Source: Gordonia sp. KTR9
GTDB lineage: Bacteria > Actinomycetota > Actinomycetes > Mycobacteriales > Mycobacteriaceae
Assembly (NCBI RefSeq): GCF_000143885.2
Contig: NC_018581.1
Location: forward strand, 4,898,001-4,962,000
Reading direction: 5' to 3'
Length of the DNA stretch: 64,000 nt
Part shown: in pieces, positions 32,132 to 41,553 of the stretch
Position numbering within the stretch: position 1 is the first letter of the stretch
Layout of the letters: the number at the start of each line of letters is the position of its first letter
Position numbers and translations under genes: made by a program
Notes under the pieces: model-generated
The model's input: the letters and a program-made list of their open reading frames with translations, nothing else
Told to the model about the DNA's origin: nothing
Database searches by the model: none

Positions 32132-33829
32132 TCAGACGCACTTCACGATGGGTTCGGGCGCATAACGGACGGTACGGGTGGACCGGTCGATCTCCCGTCC
32201 CGTGCGCGCATCCTTGATGATGCGGGTGTCCGACGTGGTGAAACCCTTGCTCCCGCTGCTGGGGATGCAGTCGTCTCCGCGCGGAACGCGGACGCGCTGC
32301 GGGTCGGTCGTCGCGTACCGTTCCCCGGTCACCGACTCCACCTCGAACGCTTTGGTGCCCCACAACCTCACTGTCACCGACGACGACGACCAGCTGGTCT
32401 CGATCAGGACGCCGTGCCGCGTGTTGTTGCGGAACTTCAGGTCGATGGCCCCTTCGAAGACCGTCGCCTCCCGCGCCTCGGGGTACCGCGAGATGTAATA
32501 CGCGTGCTCGGTGTGATCGACGTCCTCGAGTCCGGCGAAGTACGCCGCGTTGTACAGGGTCGTCGCGAACTGGGAGATACCGCCGCCGACGGCGGTCGAC
32601 GCCCGGCCCTGGTCGATGATCGTCGACTCGACATATCCCTGCTCGGACCCGCGCGGTCCGGTGTGTCCGTTGAGCGAGAACACTTTTCCGGGCATGACGA
32701 GCGCCCCGTCGACCTCGGCGGCGACGAGCCGGATGTTCTCCCCGGAGGCACTCGAAAAGCCACCCGTCGTGTACTCGCTGATCAGTTCCGTGACACCGAG
32801 CTTGCGGGCGGCATCGGTCGTGAGCTTCGGTTCCACCTCGTCGTAGACGACCTCGACCGTGCGGTTGCCACCGTCGGCGGCCGCACTCTTCGCGACGGCC
32901 TCCAGCGTCTTCGGCCAGTTGATCGATCCGCCGGCGACCCCGGGCACCACCGTCGGACGGCCGGACGCGAGGCTGAACCTCGCACTGACCGGGGCGCGCT
33001 GCGACGCGTCGAGGTCCGGGGCGAGGACCTGGCGGGCCAGCTTCTCGTCGGCTCGGGGCGTGAGTCCGCCGCGCCCGTCGGGACCGAAGGTCACCATCGA
33101 CGCCAGGTCTCCCGCGGGTACCTCGACCGTCCGTTTCCGCCGGTCGACGAGACGCACGGGAGCCGACGTCACGCGTTCGGCAGGTCCGGCGACGGTGGCC
33201 GCCACGACCTCGGCGCTGACGGTCGGCGAGAAGGGCTCCATGGGCAGGTCGACGGGTCTGCCGTCCAGCCAGTGGTCGACGAGTGCGGCGGCCGCCGCGT
33301 CCCGGGCGATGCGTTCACCCGCGGCGGGTTGATCTCCGACGGGCCGGGTGCCGTCGTAGTGCACGCCACCTTCGACCGCCGCCTTCTCGAGAGATGTGCG
33401 CTGGGCGTCGAGAGCGGCGTTCATCGCGGTCCGATCCAGCCTGACGACCGGTTCGACGTGGGCGTCCCGGCCGAACAGGGCGCCCAGTCGCACGAGAGGG
33501 TTGCGCGGTTGCTCGAGCAGACGTGTGCGTGTCGCGCCGAGGTCGAAGGAGAGTCCGAGATCGGCCGGCGCGACTTCGGCCGAACCCTCCGGCGTCCGCA
33601 CGATGACCGGCTGGGTCGAGCGCGCCGCCAGCTCGTCGAGGACGGGAGTGAGTCCGGCGGTGTCCCGACCACCTGCGTCGATTCCGCCGACGACGGCGTT
33701 GCGCGCGGAATCGGAGCGGGTGGCGACGAATTCGGCGGCGAGGACGAGGGTGACCACGGCGACGACGGCGAGCACGGCGCGAAGCGCGGATCGTGCTCGG
33801 CGAGAGCCTGGGGTCACATCTCCATCCAT
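32132..33829 (-). CDS. VanW-family membrane-anchored protein with PG-binding-type repeats
   Basis: 565 residues. One membrane helix near 17-36, then an outer part. Two repeats of the kind found in PG_binding_4 domains occupy roughly 55-190 and 215-330 (VEPVVRLDRTAMNAALD, GGSINWPKTLEAVAK). The VanW domain follows (about 340-480), with SEYTTGGFSSASGENIRL, VFSLNGHTGPRGSEQGY and GGGISQFATTLYNAAYFAG as core motifs. The tail has a G5-like beta segment with two Cys. VanW proteins are widespread and linked to the cell wall, but the reaction is unknown; the repeats suggest contact with peptidoglycan. ATG 33829 is used; nothing better lies upstream. Confidence 0.85.
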   Translation of the reverse strand: MDGDVTPGSRRARSALRAVLAVVAVVTLVLAAEFVATRSDSARNAVVGGIDAGGRDTAGLTPVLDELAARSTQPVIVRTPEGSAEVAPADLGLSFDLGATRTRLLEQPRNPLVRLGALFGRDAHVEPVVRLDRTAMNAALDAQRTSLEKAAVEGGVHYDGTRPVGDQPAAGERIARDAAAAALVDHWLDGRPVDLPMEPFSPTVSAEVVAATVAGPAERVTSAPVRLVDRRKRTVEVPAGDLASMVTFGPDGRGGLTPRADEKLARQVLAPDLDASQRAPVSARFSLASGRPTVVPGVAGGSINWPKTLEAVAKSAAADGGNRTVEVVYDEVEPKLTTDAARKLGVTELISEYTTGGFSSASGENIRLVAAEVDGALVMPGKVFSLNGHTGPRGSEQGYVESTIIDQGRASTAVGGGISQFATTLYNAAYFAGLEDVDHTEHAYYISRYPEAREATVFEGAIDLKFRNNTRHGVLIETSWSSSSVTVRLWGTKAFEVESVTGERYATTDPQRVRVPRGDDCIPSSGSKGFTTSDTRIIKDARTGREIDRSTRTVRYAPEPIVKCV

Positions 33830-34133
33830 CGTGGCTGACAGCCGGGTGGGGCTGACGAGTGGGCAGATCAGGGGGTGGCCGCAGAACTACGGTCGGAAAG
33901 TAGGCGCTCCGGCCGAGCTGTCGGGTCGGGGGTCTGACAGCGCAGCCGGAGCTATAGACATATTTACGCTACTTTTCGGCCGGAAGCATCCCCGGAAGGA
34001 CGATTCTGCCGAATATGTGACGAAGTACCCCATTTCGTCCCACGAAGGTGAGACGGATCGGTTGATCAGTCGCCGACCCGTCCCACCTGTCGGGATCCGG
34101 TCCCTCGCCGCGCCCGATGCGACCTCGTCCGGG
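33830..34133. other. 304-bp intergenic region without a recognised gene
   Basis: Between the VanW start and the fadA2 stop. The middle (about 33950-34050) is distinctly A/T-richer than its surroundings, with CTATAG and CATATTTACG, and may hold the VanW promoter on the minus strand. I see no ORF with a convincing start and no strong hairpin. Confidence 0.5.
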
Positions 34134-35447
34134 TCAGCCCTCGATGATCGCGGTGACGCCCTGCCCGCCGGCGGCACAGATCGAGATCAGTGCGCGACCG
34201 CCGCCGTTCTCCTTGATCTGCTTGGCCGCCTGCGCGACGATCCGGCCGCCGGTGGCGGCGAATGGGTGACCCGCGGCCAACGACGAACCGTGGACGTTGA
34301 GCTTGCTGCGGTCGATCGAACCCAGCGCGGAGTCGAGGCCGAGACGCTCCTTGCAGTACTCCTCGGACTCCCACGCCTGCAGGGTGGCGAGGACCACCGA
34401 CGCGAAGGCCTCGTGGATCTCGTAGAAGTCGAAGTCCTGCAGGGTGAGTCCGTTGCGGGCGAGCAGCCGCGGAACCGCATAGGTCGGTGCCATCAGCAAT
34501 CCGTCGGGACCGTTGACGTAATCGACTGCGGCCGTCTCACTGTCGACGAAGTAGGCGAGCACCGGTAGTCCGCGGTCGGCGGCCCACTCGTCGCTGGCCA
34601 GCAGCACGGTCGACGCGCCGTCGGTCAGCGGGGTCGAATTGCCCGCGGTCATGGTCGCGTCGCCGAGGGAGACACCGAAGACCGGCTTGAGCTTGGCGAG
34701 CTTCTCCGCGGTGGAGTCACCGCGCAGGTTCTGGTCGCGGGTCAGGCCGAGGAACGGGGTGATCAGGTCGTCGAAGAAGCCCGCGTCGTACGCGGCCGCC
34801 ATGTTCTGGTGGCTGCGCGCGGCGAGCTCGTCCTGGTCGGCGCGCTTGATGCCGAACTCCTTGGCGGTGACGGCGGCGTGCTCACCCATCGACATGCCGG
34901 TGCGGGGCTCGCCGTTGCGCGGGATCTCGATGCCGAGCTTGGTCAGCAACTTCGCGGCGCCGAGGATCTGGTCCTTGGTGCTGCGTGCCCGGTTGACCTC
35001 GAGCAGCTGACGACGCAGCCCCTCACCCACGGCGATCGGGGCGTCGGAGGTGGTGTCGACGCCGCCGCCGATCGCGGCGTCGTAGCGGCCACGGGCGATG
35101 CCGTCGGCGACCGTCGTGATGGCCTGCAGACCCGTTCCGCACGCCTGCTGGATGTCGAAGGCGGGGGTGTACGGCGAGAGGGCCGAACCGAGCACGGACT
35201 CGCGGATGAGATTGAAATCACGAGCGTGCTTCAGCACGGCACCGCCGGCGACCATGCCGAGTTGCTCACCCTGCAGGCTGAATCGGCTCACCAGGCCGTC
35301 GAGGGCCGCGGTGAACATCTCCTGATTGCCGACCTTCGCGTACGCCTTGTCCTGGCGCGCGAACGGGATGCGGTTGCCGCCGAGGATCGCGACCGGGCGG
35401 TCGGTCCGGGTCTTGGGCTTGCTGGCGGGGTTGGACTGTTCGGCCAC
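34134..35447 (-). CDS. fadA2: Acetyl-CoA acyltransferase (thiolase) FadA2-like
   Basis: 437 residues. The thiolase nucleophile is Cys103 in [10 protein letters not shown]; His394 in [11 protein letters not shown] and Cys424 in SICAAGGQG complete the active site. The enzyme cleaves or forms 3-ketoacyl-CoA in beta-oxidation. Length and neighbours match M. tuberculosis FadA2 (Rv0243), which is also divergent from fabG4. The shared 89-bp upstream region holds a TTACY-N4-RGTAA palindrome overlapping the expected -35 zone of a minus-strand promoter with -10 TATAGA (35480-35475). Confidence 0.92.
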   Translation of the reverse strand: MAEQSNPASKPKTRTDRPVAILGGNRIPFARQDKAYAKVGNQEMFTAALDGLVSRFSLQGEQLGMVAGGAVLKHARDFNLIRESVLGSALSPYTPAFDIQQACGTGLQAITTVADGIARGRYDAAIGGGVDTTSDAPIAVGEGLRRQLLEVNRARSTKDQILGAAKLLTKLGIEIPRNGEPRTGMSMGEHAAVTAKEFGIKRADQDELAARSHQNMAAAYDAGFFDDLITPFLGLTRDQNLRGDSTAEKLAKLKPVFGVSLGDATMTAGNSTPLTDGASTVLLASDEWAADRGLPVLAYFVDSETAAVDYVNGPDGLLMAPTYAVPRLLARNGLTLQDFDFYEIHEAFASVVLATLQAWESEEYCKERLGLDSALGSIDRSKLNVHGSSLAAGHPFAATGGRIVAQAAKQIKENGGGRALISICAAGGQGVTAIIEG

Positions 35448-35488
35448 GTCGATCTCCCAGGGTCGTGTGCGGTATCTATAGCGTATTC

Positions 35489-35502
35489 TTACTCATCAGT
35501 AA
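35489..35502. promoter_or_regulatory. TTACY-N4-RGTAA operator in the fadA2/fabG4 divergent promoter
   Basis: TTACT-CATC-AGTAA is a perfect 5-bp-arm palindrome, extended to CTTACT...AGTAAG. It overlaps a plus-strand -10-like TATTCT (35484-35489) for fabG4 and lies over the -35 zone for fadA2. It matches the sites at fadE5 and at the tetR gene. Probably bound by the TetR protein encoded at 37949-38551. Confidence 0.6.
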
Positions 35503-35536
35503 GTTCGTTGTCGAACGACCGTCAGAGGAGATCACC

Positions 35537-36901
35537 GTGGCCGCCAACGGAAACACTGGCCTGTACTCGAGCTTCGTCCATTCCGCGCCCGGCGCATTCA
35601 TCGCCAAGCAGGCCGGATTGCCCGTCCCGCCGCCGTTGCGGCGCTACAAGCCCACCGAGCCGCCGCTGCCCGGTCCGGTGCTGCTCGGCGGGTCCGGCCG
35701 ACTCGTCGAACCACTTCGCGAGATGCTCTCCACCGAGGACTACGACCTCATCCAGAACGCCACGACCGGCCGCAGCGCCGACAAGTTCGGCGGCCTGGTC
35801 TTCGACGCGACCGGCATCACCTCCCCCGCCGAGCTGCGTCAGCTCTTCGAGTTCTTCCAGCCCGCGATGCGTTCGACCGCACCGTGCGCCCGGTTCCTCG
35901 TCATCGGCACCACCCCGGAACTGGTGACCGACCCGTCCGAGCGTGTCGCACAACGCGCGCTCGAGGGCTTCACGCGCTCGCTGGGCAAGGAACTCCTGAA
36001 GGGCTCCACCGTCCAGCTCGTCTACGTCTCCCCCGACGCCAAGACCGGTCTGACCGGCCTCGAGTCGACCGTACGCTTCGTCCTGTCGGCGAAGTCGGCT
36101 TTCGTCGACGCCCAGGTCATCCGGGTCGGCGGTGCCGATGCGACAGCCCCGAAGAACTGGGACAAGCCGCTCGAGGGCAAGGTCGCCGTCGTGACCGGTG
36201 CCGCCCGCGGCATCGGCGCGACGATCGCCGAGGTGCTCTCGCGCGACGGCGCGCACGTGATCGCCGCCGACGTCCCGCAGGCGGGTGACGCACTGTCGGA
36301 GACCGCGAACAAGGTCGGCGGCACGGCCTTCCCGCTCGACGTCACCGCCGCCGACGCCGGCGCCAAGCTCGCCGAGCACGCCCTCGAGCGGCACGGCGGC
36401 ATCGACATCATCGTCAACAACGCCGGCATCACCCGCGACAAGCTGCTCGCCAACATGGACGACGCCCGCTGGGACGCGGTCATCGCGGTCAACCTCATCG
36501 CGCCGCAGACCCTGGTGGAGACGCTGCTGGAGAAGGGTGCGCTGCGCGAGGGCGGCGCCGTCGTCGACGTGTCGTCGATCGCCGGCATCGCGGGCAACCG
36601 CGGCCAGACCAACTACGGCGCCTCCAAGGCGGGTGTCATCGGACTCGTCGACGCCTACGCGCCGATCCTGGCCGAGAAGGGCATCACCATCAACGCGGTG
36701 GCCCCCGGCTTCATCGAGACCAAGATGACCGCGGCCATCCCGCTCGCGACCCGCGAGGCCGGACGCCTGATGAGCTCGCTGCAGCAGGGCGGCCAGACCG
36801 TCGACGTCGCCGAGACCGTGGCCTACTTCGCCAACCCGGCGAGCAATGCCATCACCGGCAACGTGGTCCGCGTCTGCGGCCAGGGATTCCTGGGGGCCTG
36901 A
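35537..36901 (+). CDS. fabG4: High-molecular-weight 3-oxoacyl reductase FabG4-like
   Basis: 454 residues, as in M. tuberculosis FabG4 (Rv0242c). The N-terminal half (about 1-205) is a flavodoxin-like domain peculiar to this group. The C-terminal half is a short-chain dehydrogenase with VTGAARGIG (about 219-227), [16 protein letters not shown] and the catalytic YGASK (Y360, K364). It reduces 3-ketoacyl-CoA or -ACP with NADH. The start GTG 35537 has GAGGAG 6 bp upstream and gives the known N terminus; reading from 35465 is ruled out by this. The stop overlaps the htdX start by one base (TGATG), indicating translational coupling. Confidence 0.92.
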   Translation: MAANGNTGLYSSFVHSAPGAFIAKQAGLPVPPPLRRYKPTEPPLPGPVLLGGSGRLVEPLREMLSTEDYDLIQNATTGRSADKFGGLVFDATGITSPAELRQLFEFFQPAMRSTAPCARFLVIGTTPELVTDPSERVAQRALEGFTRSLGKELLKGSTVQLVYVSPDAKTGLTGLESTVRFVLSAKSAFVDAQVIRVGGADATAPKNWDKPLEGKVAVVTGAARGIGATIAEVLSRDGAHVIAADVPQAGDALSETANKVGGTAFPLDVTAADAGAKLAEHALERHGGIDIIVNNAGITRDKLLANMDDARWDAVIAVNLIAPQTLVETLLEKGALREGGAVVDVSSIAGIAGNRGQTNYGASKAGVIGLVDAYAPILAEKGITINAVAPGFIETKMTAAIPLATREAGRLMSSLQQGGQTVDVAETVAYFANPASNAITGNVVRVCGQGFLGA

Positions 36902-37788
36902 TGCCGAAGACGATCACACTCCCGGCGGCACCCGGCACCGGTGAGCTGTACGGCAAGGCGGTCACCGCGCTGCTGCCCGGCATCGGCAAGCCGCCGCGTG
37001 TCCCCGCCGACGCGACCGCACCCGAGACGCGCTACCGGCTCGAGGGCATACGCGTGGACTCGGCTGCGCTGCAGGCGTATTGCCACGCGACGGGGCAACG
37101 TTTCGGCGACACCCTGCCGCTGACGTACCCGTTCGTGCTGCAGTTCCCGGTGACCATGAAACTGATGACGTCCGACGAATTCCCGTTCGGCGCCGTCGGT
37201 TCCGTGCACATGACGAACACGATCGAGCGCAAGCGGCCCATCGCGGCCGGCGAACCGCTCGACATCGTCACGCACGCGCAGAATCTCCGCGAGCACCGCA
37301 AGGGCATCCTGATCGACGTCGTCAGCGAGGTCAGCGTCGGATCGGAACTGGTCACCACGCAGACGGCTACCTTCCTGAAGCAGCAGCGCACCAGCCTGTC
37401 CGACGAACCGCGTGGTCCCGAACCGAAGTCGAAGACCCCACCGCCGCCGGACGCGATCCTCGCCGTCGACCTCAAGCGGATCCGTGAGTACGCGGCCGCC
37501 TCGGGCGACCGCAACCCGATCCACATGGGCAACCTGCCGGCCAAGGCCTTCGGCTTCCCCAAGGCGATTGCCCACGGGATGTGGAGTGCGGCAGCGGCCA
37601 TCGCGAACGTGGAGGCGCAGCTTCCCGACGCGGTCACCTACGACGTCAAGTTCGGCAAGCCGATCCTGTTGCCGGCCAAGGTGAATCTGTACACCCGCCG
37701 CATCGACGGCAAGGGCAGCTTCGACATCGCGATCCGCGACCGTCGCAAGGGATTCCCGCACCTCACCGCGACCACGCGGGAGGGCTGA
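36901..37788 (+). CDS. htdX: MaoC-like 3-hydroxyacyl dehydratase HtdX-like
   Basis: 295 residues, a double hot-dog dehydratase. The N-terminal half (about 1-170) is the degenerate fold; the C-terminal half carries the hydratase 2 motif with YAAASGDRNPIHMGN and AFGFPKAIAHGMW (about 195-225), including the catalytic Asp and His. It hydrates or dehydrates between 3-hydroxyacyl and enoyl thioesters. Overlapping fabG4 by one base, it should be made together with the reductase, giving two consecutive steps of fatty acyl conversion. The homologue is Rv0241c. A large hairpin follows. Confidence 0.9.
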   Translation: MPKTITLPAAPGTGELYGKAVTALLPGIGKPPRVPADATAPETRYRLEGIRVDSAALQAYCHATGQRFGDTLPLTYPFVLQFPVTMKLMTSDEFPFGAVGSVHMTNTIERKRPIAAGEPLDIVTHAQNLREHRKGILIDVVSEVSVGSELVTTQTATFLKQQRTSLSDEPRGPEPKSKTPPPPDAILAVDLKRIREYAAASGDRNPIHMGNLPAKAFGFPKAIAHGMWSAAAAIANVEAQLPDAVTYDVKFGKPILLPAKVNLYTRRIDGKGSFDIAIRDRRKGFPHLTATTREG

Positions 37789-37803
37789 GGGCTTCCGCTC
37801 TTC

Positions 37804-37873
37804 GCTCCCGCGGTCCCGTTTCCATCCCGCTGATTGGATCTGATCAGCGGCTGGGAGGCGGGGCCGCGGGAGC
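37804..37873. terminator. Nested hairpin between convergent htdX and tetR
   Basis: Outer arms GCTCCCGCGGTCCCG (37804-37818) and CGGGGCCGCGGGAGC (37859-37873) pair with one mismatch; an inner stem CCGCTGAT/ATCAGCGG lies inside. Located 15 bp after the htdX stop and 75 bp from the tetR stop, so probably a bidirectional terminator. Confidence 0.75.
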
Positions 37874-37948
37874 TTCTGCGGCACAGAGGTTGTCAGCTCT
37901 CAAAAGGCCCAGAGGCTGCGCTCCCGCGCTCGTCCGGGGCCAAGTCGC

Positions 37949-38551
37949 TCAGGAGTCGGTACCGACACCCTTCAGGCCGCGCCAGGTGATGCCGACGAGG
38001 AGGTTGGTGGCCTTCTCGAGGTCGACGTCGCCCTCGGTGATGCGGTCGGCGACGGCCTCGGCGGCACCGACGATCGAGACGGCGGTGAGCTCGAAGTCGA
38101 GGTCGCTGGCGCCCTCGACCGTGGTGCCGGCCTTGATCAGCTCGGTGACCATCTCGGTGACGCGCTGGCGGCTCTCGGAGACGATGCCGGCGAAACCGGC
38201 CGTGCCGATGGCCACGCGGTACAGAACTCGCCAGGACTGACGGTGCTCGTGCACGAAGCGGAGGAACTCGCGGATCACCGTGACCGCCTGCTCGCGCTGC
38301 GAGAGCGAGGGATCGAAGCCGACGCTCATCGCGTCGATGAACAGGCCCGACTCGCGGGCGATGCAGGCACTGAAGAGCTCGTCCTTGGAGCCGTAGTACA
38401 GATACAGCATCGGCTTGGAGATCTGCGCCTCGGCGGCGATCGCATCCATCGACGTCTCACGGAAGCCGTTCTGCGCGAACACCTTGACGGCCGCATCGAG
38501 CATCTGCTGCTCGCGCACCGCGCGCGGCAGTCGCTTGGTTCCGCCCGACAT
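37949..38551 (-). CDS. TetR-family regulator, probable regulator of the fad/fab genes
   Basis: 200 residues. The helix-turn-helix (about 15-62) has the typical IAAEAQISKPMLYLYYGSKDEL segment (quoted in part). The remainder is an all-helical ligand and dimer domain. ATG 38551 is preceded by GGAGG with 8-bp spacing; the GTG at 38560 overlaps that site and is rejected. A TTACC-AATC-GGTAA palindrome lies 50 bp upstream, consistent with autoregulation, and the same palindrome occurs at fadE5 and fadA2/fabG4. It corresponds in position to Rv0238. An acyl-CoA or fatty acid effector is plausible but inferred. Confidence 0.85.
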   Translation of the reverse strand: MSGGTKRLPRAVREQQMLDAAVKVFAQNGFRETSMDAIAAEAQISKPMLYLYYGSKDELFSACIARESGLFIDAMSVGFDPSLSQREQAVTVIREFLRFVHEHRQSWRVLYRVAIGTAGFAGIVSESRQRVTEMVTELIKAGTTVEGASDLDFELTAVSIVGAAEAVADRITEGDVDLEKATNLLVGITWRGLKGVGTDS

Positions 38552-38600
38552 GACCGCCACCTCCGTTCACCACATCCGTTCGACCGACGATATCAACAAC

Positions 38601-38614
38601 TTACCAATCGGTAA
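38601..38614. promoter_or_regulatory. TTACY-N4-RGTAA operator upstream of tetR
   Basis: TTACC-AATC-GGTAA, extended to CTTACC...GGTAAG, 50 bp upstream of the tetR ATG. Matches the sites at 24053-24066 and 35489-35502 in arm sequence and spacing. Confidence 0.6.
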
Positions 38615-38651
38615 GGTGAAACCCCATTCGCCTGGGCCGGGCCGACGCAGT

Positions 38652-39887
38652 TCAACATTTCACCACACCCTTGGACCGCAGGATGCGCACCACCTTGTCG
38701 TCGAGGCGGGCGGGTGCGAGACGACCGGTCGACACCGCGCGCTCGAGGTTGTCGAGCACCGAGTCGACGCGGTCGGTGGACAGCCACAGCGCGACGTCGC
38801 CGCCCGCGAGGATGAACTTCTCCACCGCCTGCTCGATGGGGTACTGCGCGCTGATCGCCGCCATGCCCGACAGGTCGTCGGAGTAGATCACGCCGTCGAA
38901 GCGCGGACCGTCGTAGCCGACACCGGTGCGCAGCATCTGGATCGCGGGCCGGCTGATGCTCGCGGGCAATCCCTTCGTCAGGCCCGGGACGATCAGGTGT
39001 CCGACCATCGCGCCCGCGGTCCCGGGGTCACGCAACAGCGTCCGGAACGGCACGAGGTCGCTGTCCTGCAACTCAGCGAGCGAGGGGACGGTCACGACGC
39101 CCAGGTGCGAGTCGCCCGAGCCGTGTCCGTGCCCCGGAAAGTGCTTGTACACCGGCGTGATTCCCGCGTCGGCCAGCCCGGCGGCGTAGGCGCCCGCATA
39201 TCGGGTGACGACCTCGGGGTCGTTGCTGAAGGAGCGGTCGCCGATCACCTCGTCATCAGATTCGTCGCTGACGTCGGCGACGGGAGCGAAGTCGACGGTG
39301 ACCCCGAGGCTCTTCAGCTCGCGTCCCACGCCGGCCGCGATGGCCCGCACCTGCTCGGGCGTGTTGGTCTGCGCCAGCTCGCGCGGCGAGGCGTGGTCGA
39401 TGCCCAGGGCCGAGAGCCGCGACACCCGGCCGCCTTCCTGATCGACCGTGACCATCAACGGGATCGGGGAATTCTGTGAGATCCGTGCTGCCGCACCGCT
39501 TGTCAGGATCGCCTTGTCGGTCCAGCTCCCTACGAAGATCCCGCCGATCTCCTCGTTCTCGACGATCTGCTGCGCATCGGCCGCCCCGGTCACACCGACG
39601 ACGATCAGCTGCGCGAGCTTCTGGCGGACCGACAACTTCGCGAGTTCGGTTGCACCGCAAGCGTTCGCGACCGGGGTGGCGGATGTCGACGCCGATGAAG
39701 ACGTCGCCCCCGCATCGGCCGACGCCGAGTACGAGGGCGTCGGCGGTGGCGAGTCCGGCGTCGACGACGTGCACGCCGCGAGCGCCGCACACACCACGGC
39801 GACCGTTCCCGTCGTCACCGCATTGCGAATCCACGCGTGACGAACCCCCTCAGGACGAATCCGCCGGGGTCTGCGAGTTGGGCCCAT
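38652..39887 (-). CDS. lpqI: GH3-family lipoprotein, LpqI/NagZ-like beta-N-acetylglucosaminidase
   Basis: 411 residues from ATG 39887. A signal peptide with lipobox (ALAAC, lipidated Cys39) and an S/T/P linker anchor it outside the membrane. The GH3 domain starts near 85; TVDQEGGRVSRL, the NagZ motif KHFPGHGHGSGDSH (about 258-271) with its His-Asp dyad, and the nucleophile in GVIYSDDLSGMAA are present. The enzyme removes N-acetylglucosamine from muropeptides in peptidoglycan recycling. It matches Rv0237 (LpqI) in order between tetR and the aftD region. The longer frame to 40016 is Arg-rich and not credible. Confidence 0.9.
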   Translation of the reverse strand: MGPTRRPRRIRPEGVRHAWIRNAVTTGTVAVVCAALAACTSSTPDSPPPTPSYSASADAGATSSSASTSATPVANACGATELAKLSVRQKLAQLIVVGVTGAADAQQIVENEEIGGIFVGSWTDKAILTSGAAARISQNSPIPLMVTVDQEGGRVSRLSALGIDHASPRELAQTNTPEQVRAIAAGVGRELKSLGVTVDFAPVADVSDESDDEVIGDRSFSNDPEVVTRYAGAYAAGLADAGITPVYKHFPGHGHGSGDSHLGVVTVPSLAELQDSDLVPFRTLLRDPGTAGAMVGHLIVPGLTKGLPASISRPAIQMLRTGVGYDGPRFDGVIYSDDLSGMAAISAQYPIEQAVEKFILAGGDVALWLSTDRVDSVLDNLERAVSTGRLAPARLDDKVVRILRSKGVVKC

Positions 39888-39916
39888 GGCTCGAGTCTGG
39901 CATGTAGTCTGAGCCA

Positions 39917-40474
39917 ATGGACGCGGGGTCCGTTTCGTCCGGGTCCGCCGCCGCCGGAAGCGGCAGCGGCGGTGACAACGGCGCGCAGACACTGATGATC
40001 GCCTACGACGGATCACCGAACGCCGATCGCGCCATTCGCTACGCCGGACAATTCCTACGCGCGCAGTCCGCGGTGGTCGTCACCGCCTGGCAGCCCGGCG
40101 GCATGACCCCGGCGCGGATGTCCACCCTCGCGGGCGGGATGCAACCGTTCATCGACACCCAGCTCGACGCCGGCGTCGACCAAGCCCTCGAAGACGAGGC
40201 CGCCGCAATCAATGAGCGTGGCGTGACGCTCGCCGCCGAGTGCGGGCTGTCCGCGCGTGGAACGCTCGTCGAAGTGGAGTCGACGGTGTGGGGCGCGCTC
40301 GTCGCCGCGGCCGAGGCGCTCGACGTGGACCTCCTGGTCACCGGCACCCGCGGGGCGTCGGGACTCAAGGCATTGTTGCGCTCCAGCGTCGCCGAGCGGG
40401 TTCTCAAACACTGCCATCGACCGGTGTTCATCGTTCCCGCCAAGTGCGAGAAGGCGCCACAGGTCACGCCGTAG
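39917..40474 (+). CDS. Universal stress protein (UspA family)
   Basis: 185 residues. After a Gly/Ser-rich start (1-23) a single Usp domain follows, with LMIAYDGSPNADRAIRYA (Asp30) and the ATP-binding loop VTGTRGASGLKALLRSSVAERV near 140-160. ATP-binding Usp proteins are associated with stress and dormancy in actinobacteria. It is divergent from lpqI with 29 bp between the start codons, so the two promoters must overlap or be leaderless. Cytoplasmic. Confidence 0.88.
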   Translation: MDAGSVSSGSAAAGSGSGGDNGAQTLMIAYDGSPNADRAIRYAGQFLRAQSAVVVTAWQPGGMTPARMSTLAGGMQPFIDTQLDAGVDQALEDEAAAINERGVTLAAECGLSARGTLVEVESTVWGALVAAAEALDVDLLVTGTRGASGLKALLRSSVAERVLKHCHRPVFIVPAKCEKAPQVTP

Positions 40475-40536
40475 ATGTCCTGATCTGTGGGATGCGTGGC
40501 CTGGACGCCACGGTGTGGGTCGGAAACGATGTCCTC

Positions 40537-41502
40537 ATGACTCGATCGGTGCTGATTCTCGGCTATCCCGGGGTGCAGGCCCTGGACGTGACCGGTCCGG
40601 CCGATGTGTTCACCACCGCATCCCTCGCGCTCGCCGACCGGGGCTCACCCATCTCCTATGACCTGCGTCTGGTCTCGCACTCGGGACAACCCGTCGGCAC
40701 CGGCGTCGGCCTGGAGTTCGTCGCGCACCCGCTGCCCGATCCGGCCGATCCGATCGACATCCTGATCCTGCCCGGAGGCACCGGCGTCCACGACGCTTCT
40801 CGGGATCCCGATCTCGTCGACTGGATCCGGCAGGCCGCCGGACGGGCGAGACGGGTCGTCAGCGTGTGCAACGGCGCGTTCCTCGCAGCCGAGGCGGGCC
40901 TGCTCGACGGCAAGCGCGCGGCGACCCACTGGGCGGCGGCCGGCCTGCTCGCCGAGCGGTACCCCTCGATCGAGGTCGACGCCGAGGCCCTGTTCGTCCG
41001 CGGCTGCGACCGTGTGTGGAGTTCCGCGGGCGTCACCGCCGGCATCGACCTCTCGCTCGCCCTCGTCGAAGATGACCACGGCACCGACCTCGCGCAGCTC
41101 GTCGCACGGTGGCTCGTCCTCTACATGCGGCGCCCCGGCGGTCAGAGCCAGTTCGCGCCACCGGTGTGGATGCCGCGGGCCCGGCGCACGGTGATCCGCG
41201 AGATCCAGGAGCGCATCGAGGCCGAACCGAGCCGGCCACACCGCGTCGACGACCTCGCCCGCGACGCGTCGATGAGTCCTCGTCATTTCTCCCGCATCTT
41301 CACCGACGAGACCGGCGAAGCGCCCGGCGCCTACGTCGAACGAATCCGGACCGACGCCGCCCGACGCGCACTCACCGAGAGCGACGACACGATGCCGGTG
41401 ATCGCCACCCGGTGCGGATTCGGGTCCACCGAGACGATGCGCCGGACCTTCATCCGGCGACTCGGCGTCCCGCCGGAGACCTATCGCCGCACCTTCCGCT
41501 GA
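40537..41502 (+). CDS. GlxA-type AraC-family transcriptional regulator
   Basis: 321 residues from ATG 40537. The N-terminal half (about 1-190) is a DJ-1/PfpI-like domain, with LDVTGPADVF and the nucleophile-elbow segment VVSVCNGAFLAAEAGLL. The C-terminal half (about 215-321) is a double AraC HTH: DLARDASMSPRHFSRIFTDE and IATRCGFGSTETMRRTF. Such regulators often activate neighbouring DJ-1-like enzymes, and one follows 51 bp downstream. An in-frame ATG at 40492 would add 15 residues. Effector unknown. Confidence 0.88.
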   Translation: MTRSVLILGYPGVQALDVTGPADVFTTASLALADRGSPISYDLRLVSHSGQPVGTGVGLEFVAHPLPDPADPIDILILPGGTGVHDASRDPDLVDWIRQAAGRARRVVSVCNGAFLAAEAGLLDGKRAATHWAAAGLLAERYPSIEVDAEALFVRGCDRVWSSAGVTAGIDLSLALVEDDHGTDLAQLVARWLVLYMRRPGGQSQFAPPVWMPRARRTVIREIQERIEAEPSRPHRVDDLARDASMSPRHFSRIFTDETGEAPGAYVERIRTDAARRALTESDDTMPVIATRCGFGSTETMRRTFIRRLGVPPETYRRTFR

Positions 41503-41553
41503 ACCCGCTCCCTCGACACTTCTCCGCCCATCCCGCCTACCGAAAGGCTCCCC

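Noticed and set aside
33950..34050. Small RNA or small protein in the AT-richer intergenic stretch
   Set aside because: No start with ribosome binding site, no stable hairpin followed by T-tract, and no conserved motif visible.
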